The position numbers were made by a program, and so were the translations under genes. 64,000 nucleotides of DNA from NCBI GenBank assembly GCA_035771165.1, contig JAWNZC010000337.1, positions 2,459,501-2,523,500 of the forward strand. Direction: 5' to 3'. The DNA comes from Paragorgia papillata. Taxonomy: Eukaryota; Cnidaria; Anthozoa; Scleralcyonacea; Coralliidae. Below the pieces are notes generated by a model. It made no database searches. It was not told where the DNA came from and saw nothing but the letters and a program-made list of their open reading frames with translations. This document shows, in pieces, positions 32,101 through 44,100 of this stretch; positions within the stretch are counted from its first letter, which is position 1, and each line of letters starts with the position of its first letter.

Positions 32101-35100
32101 CAACTGGCTCAACAATTTTTTTCCCATTATAAACGGTATTTATATTACATGAAAACATATAGAATGTCCTAAAAATCCAGAACAAACCACTTCTCAAAAG
32201 TTAAGAGAAAGAATATAGGAAACAAGAAATGTTTTGCGTATATTTAACAATTAGACAACGAGCCCGAGTTGTCTATGAGCTGATAGTAGGGACTTTAAGA
32301 TGCTAGGACGACGGCGCGGTTAAAACGCAAGACAATCTAAAGAAGTCACGGTTAAGTAACTATTATATTTGATATATGAAGGCAGTTTAATGACTTCCAA
32401 AACGCTCCAGTATTACTAAAATGATTGTAGTGTCTGTATTGAAGTTAATCTCAAGCAACAGTTGTCATCGTTTGGCCCTCGACGTCGTCCTGAAGACGTG
32501 AAAATGCTCTAAGTGGCGTTGTATAAGAACAAGGACGGTGTTGAGATTACTCTGGGACTAAAAATTATTCACTCCCTTTGTTTTGCAACAATAATTATTT
32601 TATTTAGAGGACTTCGCAACCTCGTTCCCAGGGCCTTTTTAAAATTGGGAGGACGGGAAAAGGCCCTGGCATCGGCTGGTCACAGCACCCAGAAATACTG
32701 GGTGTAATAAATTGTGGGAGAACTTCATTGTAATGGGCGGTCTCATTGGTCCCGTTGGCGGTTCCGTTGAAGCTATTTGATTATAACTGACACAAAACTA
32801 TGCATAACTCCGTTTCCTGAGGAATGTTTAAGAAAAGCAATCAACCAATGAAAATGCAGAGTCCACCAGCCGAAATATCCTTCACCGTAATAATGCCCGG
32901 ACGTACGGTATAAGGAACATTTGTGACTAATCTATTCTTCTACGTCCGAGAATTGTTGCTTTCACTAATATCACGATCAAACATTGTTGCTACGAAAGTA
33001 TTTCTTGCTGCCGCAGCAAGCGAGCCTGAAGCGAGCGAGCAAGGCAGCAGACCTAAATAATGTAATGGGGCTTTTTTTCAAATCATTCATTAGCGCATTG
33101 CATTGTGGTCCAAAATGTAAGCGAGCACAATGCAATGCGTTTAAACTTTACCGTCGAACTTAGAGTGCTTATGAAACGAAAATTAAGTTTGTCTTATTTG
33201 AAAGAACACTTAAAATGATAGAGTAACATCTTTTGCAGTTTTTCGTTTCCTTGCTTCGTTCTTGAGATATTTCAGTTTGTTTGATATGCAAATTAAACAT
33301 CTTGACGTCACATGTACATAACGAGTTATCGAAAAAAGTTATATATCGTTGCTATTATCAAACCAAATTAATTCGAAGGAAGCGTGTGGGTGTGTTTCGC
33401 TCAGAACACTAAACATGTAGATTTTCAATTGATTATATTTGACAATATGAAAGATATATAACTTTTTTCGATAACTCATTGTGCACGTGTGACGTCAAAA
33501 TGATTAATTTGTATATCAAACAAATTGAAATATCTCAAGAACGAAGCAAGGAAACGAAAAACTGCAAAAGATGTTACTCTATCATTTTAAGCGTTCTTTT
33601 AAATAAGATAGACTTAATTTTCGTTTCATAGGCACTTTAATTAAGCCAATTTTAATTGCGAGAAGTTGAACTTCATTTTACTTTGGTGAAATACATTGCC
33701 ATGTGCGTTAATATATGGTTAATACCAGCCATTGATTACCTCGTAAGTTATATCTTGATAATTGGAACTAATGTTAAAAGACATAGCATGCATTAAGATT
33801 TGTGCACGGCGCAGTTCAGGGTATGTGCAAGCCGCCTTGAGAAGCGACAGCAATCGCTTCCACACTGTTTTTAGACAACTGTCTATTCTACAATCCCGCG
33901 CCTTTTAATAGTGGTTTCTTCACACATTCTTTAGCCGCGCGTTCTTTTCAGAGCACGTTCTTATTTATTAGACATGTTATCAGTGCAAGCGCGCGAGACT
34001 ATTATCCATTGTTATGAATGCGAAATTACATCATGTTTAGAAGCACTGCTTCAACGCGACAAGTCGCTTACTGCGGAAAGTTTTTGAAATCTCATACTTT
34101 CTAGAATACTATTTTATGTTATTTTATTCTATTTATGCTGATTTTCGACAATTTAACACTATTTATTATATGGCACGAATTACTTCCGGTAAAATCACGC
34201 GATGTGATTGGTTGCTGACGTGGCGAGATTTCGCCGTAATGCCCGCGGGCATTATGAAAATTGTTAATGCCCTACGATTGGAAACAAACAAAAAATCCTA
34301 ATAAGAAAGTTATTGCTGCAAAACGACGAAAATAAATGAAATAAATTACGATGAACATTATAAAAGTAAATTTTAGTATCTAGACGAGAAATAAACAGAA
34401 AATAACGCTAGTCCGGTGTTTTGACGAAGTAAAAGGAAGCGAAGACCAAGAAATACAAGATTGATTTTGTACTAAAAAGTGCCATGTAATAAACTACTTA
34501 ATAACCTTGACTGTTCGGTCTTTACAGTAAAATATCAAACCTTGGCCTTGAACGTATTAACCTCGCTATTGGTCGGTAAATACAGCAAGACCACGGTTTG
34601 ATATTTTACCGTAAAGTTTAGACCTCACTCTCGGTTATTAAGTAGTTAATACTAGCAAATTGACAAGGCAGCATTCACTACCTTGCAGGTAACCTAGTAA
34701 AGATAAATTTACAATTTACCACATGGTGTCTCCACACTAAGCAATCACTTTTTGAATTGTTACCTTGGAAAGACGACCACAATGCATTGCGAGTTCAAGA
34801 TGGCGTTGATATTGGCAACTAGGTTCATTTATACCAGTACAACAATCGCATGAAAAAAAAAAGGCATTGTCTAGACTAACCTGAGGGTCAGGTTTTATTC
34901 TCGTCTTCCGCTATTAAAGGGAGCGAGTGGGGGCGAGGCAGGCAAGAAGACGTGAAAAATGTAGCCTGATACAAGGCCGCTTTCCGCCACCAAATGAATT
35001 TCTGAATCTCCAATCGACGCAGCTTTCATCGCACAATCCAGCCGTTCCAAGTTCAAAATTCGCTTCATTTGTTTCGAAATAGTTCCTTCATGAGATGGCT

Positions 35101-38100
35101 TATACGTCACTTCGTAGACGCTTGGGAGATGTTGGCATTTATTAAACTCTTGCCATAACCAGTACGGAGCAGAGCTAGCACATCCTGATTAAACAGGACT
35201 TTTTCTATACATTCGCGCTGTTCTTTCTTTAGATTCTTTATCACAAACTTCTCTAAACATCGTTTGTGACATCGTTGAATTGCTAGATTCGTTGGGCGCT
35301 TTGTTAATTATGTAAATAATCATAATTAGCACAAACCAATCAGAATAGAGCTTTTCGTTTTTTTGTCTTATGGACCAATCAGACAAAAAAGCCAAAATCC
35401 GGCTTTTTACATGCAGCCAGGTAAATAATTGTATCAAGCCTTCTTTTCCTTCCTCCGCCTGCAAGTTCCCCGCCTCCCGGGAAGGGAAAACCGGGCCTGA
35501 CTCTGTCAGGTTATGTCTAGGCCGACAAAAAGTTCTTGATCACAGTACAGTTATTTGTGGCGTCAAGTATATTAGATCTTTACTTACAAGTGCCAGTGAG
35601 CTTAACGTTTTTTCTCCTCCGGAAAGATTTGAAATATTCTTCCAGCTTTTCTTTGGTGGTCTAACGCTGAATACCACTCCTTCAGAAAACGGATCCAAAC
35701 TATCTACCAGTTCCAATTCAGCATCTCCACCAAGAGTGATCATCTAAGTAATAATTAAGAGAAACAATTTCATTAATTAATTGACTTTGTCATGAACTCA
35801 TGAAGTGGAAAATTATTTCCATGTCGTGTAACATGCGCTCAAAAACATTCAGCGGTCAAAACATTCTGCTCATTAAAAATTTGACTCAATGCATTTTCTC
35901 AAGTATCTGGGGGATGAAGCAAAACTTATGCAATTTGTACTAGTAATAATATACATGACAAAATTACTGAATCCTGATTGATCGAGAGAAGTGCAATTTT
36001 AATGTAATACAGTGCAAATTTCAAGGAGTATTAACCATTCTGATTGGCTAATAAACAACCGAAAACTACCGGAAAGACAATGAAATGCTTATGCGGATTT
36101 CGAAGGAAGGGTTTTCCTTTACCAGAAAATCCAATATGACGACCAAAACATAGAGTGATGAAATACAGAGTGAATTTTGCTTTAATAATGTCATTAAAGT
36201 TCCTGAAAAAAGACTAGAGGAGGTTAGATGCCATGAATAGAACGTTTGACGTATTTAACGAACAAAGCGAAGCAGTTTTAAACCATTGAAGCTTCGAGAA
36301 GTGGAGCAATGAGTGGTATGTAACTTCGTAGCTGAAAGAACATTTGCCTAACATTTTCATGGATATTATTAATAAGTAATAGCAAGGTTTCTCGTGCAAA
36401 TATTGAAAAAAACACACACAAGCGAGTTTTTCAAAGACTATCAAATTTCCCCCCCAAATTGCACTCGAAACCATGTTATTACCTATACTAATTACATGTT
36501 TTTGAGGACGATTTGGGATAAATAGCCCGAGTTAGTTTTCAAAAGCATTATGAAATTGGCCGAACGAAGTGAGTAATGTTTTTGAAAACTAATGAGAGCT
36601 ATTTATTCCAAATTGCAGAAAAAACATGTAATTACTAATTAATTACATGAAATTTTTGTTTCCTACTTTCAGCCATTTTGAAGTAAAAGGCAGAAAGACT
36701 AGATACGGAGTTTCTGTTGTCTGGGGCAAATTTCAAGCAGCGGGTAATTTCAAAATAATTGCCCTCTGTTTGTGTGGTGAAACCCCGGGCAATTTCATGT
36801 AACATGTAATTAAGCGTGTGTAATCAAGATGAAATAATAGAATGAAATTAATACCGTACAAGAACTAAAGTTAATATTTCAATTGCCAAAAAATCACTTT
36901 AAAGGACATTGGCAATAAAAATGAAGTTCGTCAAATTTGAAAGAACTCGTAAAATTGTAATAGAAGATCTTTTACAACTTTTTTGCATCTTTTTTGTATC
37001 TCGTTTACAACGTTTTTAAAACATTTCAGTTTGTTTGATATGTAAATTAGATGGTCTCTGACGTCAGGAGCAGAGTACAGTATTTTCATACATTACAAAA
37101 TCACTTACACCTCTATGATTGCTCAACATAAAATGTTTAGTGTCACAAGGCGTTTTTATGTGCACAGTTTCAAGTTATTTCGTTAAACAAACTTAAGAGA
37201 TATAACTGATTTTGCTAGGCGTGAAAATACTGTACCCTGCTCCTGACGTCAGAGATCATCATTTTAAAAACGAACAAAGCTACAAAAAAAGTTGTAAAAG
37301 ATCTTCTATTACTACAATTTTACGAATTCTTTCAAATCAAACAAACTTAATTTTTATTGTCAATGTCCTTTAAATGCATTTTCTCGACTATCAACTAAAC
37401 CTTTTCTAATATTTCTAATATCGATCCTAATATAACGCTCCTCCTCACCTGATACATTTCTTTCAGTTTCATTGTGATAATAGTGAATCCTGCCATGAAC
37501 TCATCAAGTCGCTTCTTCCTCAATGTTTCATGTTCCTTTCGTTTGTTGTCTCTTTCTTCAGTTATTTTATCAAGTTCATTTACTCGTGTTAGATACATCT
37601 CTTCCTGCGATAAGCCACAGAATAATTTCAGTTAGCACATTACGAACAATTATAAATATTTGGGTGGCACAACAGTTTAAATCATGCATACAAGATAACA
37701 TTTTTCCCACATAAAAAGGTTTTGTAGTGCAGAGTCGAGCTTCAGTTTAGTTCTTTGCATAGCTCTAGCGGTGGTCATAGGCCTGTAGTGATTATTAAAA
37801 AATGTTTATGTAATAGATAAAGCATGAGCAGCGATCTGTATCTGATTTACAAGGCGAGCTGCAAGCGAGCCGTAGTAAATCAGATACAGATCGCTGCTCA
37901 AGATTTCAAATGGACGCATCTAAATAGCCATGTTTTCAAACTATTTTTCAAGATTAAGTAAATTGAGGAAAAAGTTTATGTAAATCAGGACATAGTTAAT
38001 AGAAAATATACATGGTTTGGAAACCCGGCAAACTTCGAAGCGGTTAACAATCAAGCTACGATTCATGTTGAAAGGTATACATGAAGGTGCCAAATCCTTT

Positions 38101-41100
38101 GTTTTAGGTTTACTAATATTTAAACAGTACGGTTGAGTGACTGAACCCAAACGTTGCTATTGGATGATTGCTATCATTATACAGAAAACACAATATGTTC
38201 AGTAACCGTGAAAGTGCAAAAATTTCCATAAACCTGAACAAAAACATAAAACAATGACTTTTGTTGAGCTTCCAAACCATGTATATTTTCTATTAACTAT
38301 GATCAGGACGAATCTGTATGCGATTTACAGATATTGATTAAACATTCATTTCTTTTGAATTTTCTTCATGAATTATTAATGAATTTGATAAATACCAATA
38401 AAATTTATCTAAGTGAAAAAAACCGTGTTTCAGAAATCCAAAAAACTTTAATTTGCATAAAATCTGCCGTTTAAAATAAACACAATGTCTCTAGATATGC
38501 ATGCAAGCGCTACAAGTAAAGTATAAAACTTTTCATTAATAAAGGCCACTACCAGAGCTATGTAATGAACGAAAATGAAGCTCATGAGACAAGTGCAAAA
38601 GCTTTTATGAGAAACCCCCCGTAATTTCTCAATTTCTCACAAGCCACATGTTGTTTTTTTTAGAGAAACCCCTCGGTTATTCAGTACCCCTAACAATCGA
38701 TGGACATGCGCTAGAAACGGTACGTTCTCATAAAGTACTAGGTTTGACCATTCAGAACAATTTAAAATGGGATTAACATATTTTCTCAATAGTTTCTAAA
38801 GCATCCAAGCGATTACACATTCTTCGTGTGTTATGCCGGAGGTGGCGTCCCTGCTGTTGACCTTACTACCATGTATGTTGCGTTAATACGCTCAATTTTG
38901 GAGTATTGCTGTGTGGTGTGGCATAACACCATCCCCTGCTTTTTGTTTGACGAGCTCAAAAGATTACAAAAACGAGCTATGCGTATTATCTACCCTGGAC
39001 AAACATATAGAGGCACTAGGCGGGACGATCTCTGTGTGAAGACCCTGATGAAGCTAGCTAAAGGTGGCCCCCTCGCGCAATGTGTGACCCAGACCATGTG
39101 GGGCATGCGTACACGACTATCTCACTAGAACCTCGAACAACATTGTATAAGTGTAGAACAGAGCGTTTTAACAATAGCTTTTTTCCCGAATACAATATCT
39201 ACGGCTAACACCAAATTGTCAAATTAGGTTGATGGAAACTTACTTTTAAATTTATAGAGCCTTTTTAGCAATTATCATAGTAACTATATGTAGTTTTTAA
39301 CCGATTAAATAAAGTTTTTAAATAATTTTGTATTTTCTATTCTATGTAAAATTTCTAATTATTGTAAACACATTGTAATTCATTTCTAATGCGAAAATGT
39401 GTCATTAAACATCATCATCATCACCTTAAAGGGCATATGACTCGAAAATTAACTTTGTCTTATTGAAAAGAACATTTAAAATGATAAAGTAACATCTTTT
39501 GCAGTTTTTGGTTTCCTTGCTTCGTTTATGAGATATTCCAGCTTGTTTCATATGCAAATGACACAACTTTTTACGTCACATGTGCATAATGAGTTATCAG
39601 AAAAGGTTACATATCTTTGCTATTATGAAAACATGGGCTTAACTCAAAGGAAGCATGTGCGTGTTTCTACCCACAACACCAAACATGTAGAATTCCAAGT
39701 GATTTCGTTTCACAATAGCAAAGATATGTAACCTTCTCTCGGTAACTCATAATACTCATTATGCACGTGTGACGTAGAAAGTTGTGTCATTTGCATATCA
39801 AACAAACTGGAATATCTCAAAAACGAAGCAAGGAAACCAAAAACTGCAAAAGATGTTATTTTATCATTTTAAATGTTCTTTTCAATAAAACAAACTTAAT
39901 TTTCGAGTCATATGCCCTTTAAGGTAAACTGCGATTTCTCTCTCTAGTTTCCTTCGTTTAGAGCTGGCAGTTCGCAGTTTAGCGTAACCCTTTATTGGCC
40001 AGGTTCCGGGAGCTCTCCCCTTGACGAGTAAAATCGTCTGGCGTTAGCCAGAGTATAATTAATAAGTAGACAAAAAGCAACTGTGGCCAGTAAAAGGTTA
40101 AAGTGTATCTGAAATGAAAATTAAGTTTTTCTTATTTCGAAAATTTTTCTTATTTTTAAAATCATAAAGTAACACCTTATACAGTTTTTCCATATCTCAC
40201 TTCGTTCTTGAGAAAATACGATTTGTTCGATATGCAAATAATCCACTGCATCGTCACACTGGTAATTTTACAATAAACTCATGCAATGTGACGTATGCAG
40301 TGGGTTATTTGCATATCAAACAAATCTTATTTTCTCAAGAACGAAGTAAAGCCCCATCCACATGAGCAAATTTTCTATAACAAAATTTGTGACAAATTCT
40401 TTTTGTATGTATATGAAATTTTTTAGCAAATTTTCTTTGACAAATGCGTTCTCAAAAAACTGGCGTCCTAGCTTTTTTATGGCAAAGAAATTTTGTCATA
40501 GAAAATTTGCTCGTGTGGATGGGGCTTAAGATATGGAAAAACTGTATTTACTACTTATTGACCGAGCGTGAGGTCTGTACTAGTTGAATATCGGACCGAC
40601 GTTTTTAGTACGGACCGAGCGCAGCGAGCCGAGGTCCGTGCCGAAAACGGAGGTCCGATATATTTCACTAGTACAGACCGAACAAGCGAGATCAATAAGT
40701 AGTTTATTATATGACTACAAATGTTGTAAACGCCCTGTGAAAACTCAACAAAGTGTTAGGCTCGTATTCGCCACCATTTGTCTCGCGAACAAAACCAAAA
40801 TGGCATATGTTTTCCTATTTTGGAAGTACTTTCCGTTTAGCTAGAATCTTGAACTTTTTACCCCAAATAGCAATTTTCAATTGCTTTTGTTTGACATATC
40901 GCTCAAGGTTGTACGTTAAGTATAGTTCAATAAAAAAAATCTAAAATTCTATAATATTATAATTAATACTTGTGAGAAGTAAATGTTATATTATTACGAA
41001 CAATGTTTGAACATTTTAAAAAGTTTCACATAACATGGAAACTAATACATCAAATGAAAGCTTAACACAATTTCTAACAACATACCTGCACGATATATTT

Positions 41101-44100
41101 CAACAATGAGAAGTTCTGAAATTATTATCCTTCTTGTTGCATGTATACTGACATGACTTTCATTTTGTTTATAAAATTTTCTCAGCGGTCCGCAACGGCG
41201 GATTCCGGACCGCTCAGGAACCAATCAAATTGCTGGATTTCACGTTCCGGACCGCTCACTTATAATAAAAGGTGTTACTTTATGATTTTAAGAGTTTCTC
41301 CAAATAAGATAAACTTAATTTTCATTTCATATATACTTTAAGGGGATTAACTACAGTTTTTCTGCCAGCTGCAAATGTTCTTGAAACCAGAGCACCAATG
41401 GCGAATATTTATTGGTTTTACATTAATTTCTGAGTAGTTTATGTAATATTTAAAAAATCATTAATATTAAAGTAATGAGGAAAATACATGAGTAGCAGTG
41501 TTTTATCAGATTCAGAAGACGAGGCGATAGCCGAGTGTTTTAGATATGAATAAAACTCGTACTGCAAATGTTTTGAATAGCTTAAAAAACGAGTCATTTG
41601 GTAAATTCATTGGCGTAGTATTTTGAAAACGACAAGGTTGTGTAAGCCGAGAAAATCAAAACTAAAGTTTATGTAAATAAAGAGAATTTATGGCATCATG
41701 ACGACAAAGCTACTAACGTTGTTAAAATATACATAAAATCTGTTGTCATTCCTCTTTGTTGTTGTCACTAATATTTTTATTTCATACATCAATCTATCAT
41801 GAAAATTTGAATCTGGTTTGATTTTGTAAGTTTTTCGAGATTTTTAGAACTTGCTTATGTTGTCGTCTTTATAGTCAATTAGCTTACTGCAAAAACACAA
41901 TACCTTTTTACGGTACTCTTCAATGGCTGCAATGTTGGGTTTCATTTGGTTTAACTTCTCTTCCAACACAGTGATTTCGTACTATGAAAAAGAAGACAAT
42001 GCAAATAGTTTGGGTAAAAGAATTTTGAACACGTTTCACTCTGATTTTCGAGTACTTACATTACATACAAGCAGGTAGATGGGTGGTGTATGTGATTAAA
42101 TACGTAGAGTGTGTGACATAAGAAAGTAGGTAGCTACAGATCGGTAAGTAGGTATACTGTAGGTAGGTAGGTAGATAGATGGATAGGTCGGTGGGTAGAT
42201 AGGTACATGTAGGTGGGTGGGTAGATAGGTAGATAGATGTGTAGGTGGGTAGGTAGTAAGGTAGGTGGGTAGATAAGTAGGTGGGTGGGTAGTAAGGTAG
42301 GTAGGTAGTAATGTAGGTAGTTAGTAAGGTAGGTAGGTGGGTGGGTAGATGGGTGGGTAGTAAGGTAGGTGGATGGTAGATAGGTAGGTGGAGGGTAGAT
42401 AGGTGGGTGGATGGGTAGTAAGGTAGGTGGATGGGTAGTAAGGTAGGTGGATGGGTAGTAAGGTAGGTGGATGGGTAGTAAGGTAGGTGGATGGGTAGTA
42501 AGGTAGGTGGGTGGGTAGTAAGGTAGGTGGATGGGTAGTAAGGTAGGTGGATGGGTAGTAAGGTAGGTGGATGGGTAGTAAGGTAGGTGGATGGGTAGTA
42601 AGGTAGGTGGATGGGTAGATAGGTAGGTGGATGGGTAGTAAGGTAGGTGGATGGGTAGTAAGGTAGGTGGATGGGTAGTAAGGTAGGTGGATGGGTAGTA
42701 AGGTAGGTGGATGGGTAGTAAGGTAGGTGGATGGGTAGTAAGGTAGGTGGGTGGGTAGTAAGGTAGGTGGATGGGTAGTAAGGTAGGTGGATGGGTAGTA
42801 AGGTAGGTGGATGGGTAGATAGGTAGGTGGATGGGTAGTAAGGTAGGTGGATGGGTAGTAAGGTAGGTGGATGGGTAGTAAGGTAGGTGGATGGGTAGTA
42901 AGGTAGGTGGATGGGTAGTAAGGTAGGTGGAGGGTAGATAGGTAGGTGGATGGGTAGTAAGGTGGGTGGATGGGTAGTAAGGTAGGTGGATGGGTAGTAA
43001 GGTAGGTGGATGGGTAGTAAGGTAGGTGGGTGGGTAGTAAGGTAGGTGGATGGGTAGTAAGGTAGGTGGATGGGTAGTAAGGTAGGTGGATGGGTAGTAA
43101 GGTAGGTGGATGGGTAGTAAGGTAGGTGGATGGGTAGATAGGTAGGTGGATGGGTAGTAAGGTAGGTGGATGGGTAGTAAGGTAGGTGGATGGGTAGTAA
43201 GGTAGGTGGATGGGTAGATAGGTAGGTAGGTGGATGGGTAGTAAGGTAGGTAGGTGGATAGTAAGGTAGGTAGATAAGTACGTAGGTGGGTAGGCAGGTA
43301 GACAGATAAGACTGATAAGTAGATAGATAGGTGGGTGGGCAGGTACTGTAGGTAGTTTCTTATCTATGTCATAAGTTCCTAATAATTATAATGAATGTTT
43401 ACATAAAACTTACCGAGATTGCATCTCTATCAATGTTCTGTAAGTCTTCGTCACTTAATTTAGTTAAAGTGAGCTCTTCTTGATTTGCGAGGCCAATAGT
43501 CTTCAGCTCTAACTTACCAATCTAGAAGGAAATAAAAGGTAACTAATTAATTAATTAATTAAGTATAGCTTAATTAATGGTCACGAGTGTGGTATGGGAT
43601 TTAACATCGTGAGTGAAGCTTAACAGCCACGAGGGGCCGTAACCATGCCGATTGAAAGCAATGTTAAATCAAAGTTATTTGTTTGTCTGTGTTAATCTCA
43701 TTTGTATGCATAGCGTGATAAGTAGTTATCCGAGTGGGATAACTAGGTGGGATAACTAGTTATCCCACTAGTTATCGCATACTAATGAGCATTTTTACCC
43801 CACAATTTCCCTCTCTTCAAAGCCTTGTCCACTTGACGTCGTTTAAGACAGTTGGATAAAGGATTTAACGCGTCTCTTGGAACAATGAATTTTGGGTGTG
43901 ACATGGGATAAGGTAATTACTTTTTTTGCTTAACATTTATTGCAGCTTAGCGTAAATCCATGTAAATAACAAAGCTAAAGATATTAGAGACATTTAGATT
44001 GACATTTGTTCCCTTTACCGCCAAGTTACCGAAGCGTTTGAGCTTCAATCGTTGCACGTTTGCGGTTTCAGGTACACGTTTTCGACGGCAAAAGGTCAGT

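Larger units (their letters stand above)
40105..41341. mobile_element. Foldback MITE (second family) carrying two nested insertions
   Basis: Ends TATCTGAAATGAAAATTAAG ... CTTAATTTTCATTTCATATA. The right arm is interrupted first by a Harbinger-type MITE (40,350-40,526) and then by about 0.7 kb starting near 40,552. Removing the first restores GAACGAAGTAAGATATGGAA, the exact complement of the left arm apart from one base. Confidence 0.75.

Noticed and set aside
42100..43360. CRISPR-like regular repeat array
   Set aside because: Units are contiguous without unique spacers in a eukaryotic intron; it is a minisatellite.
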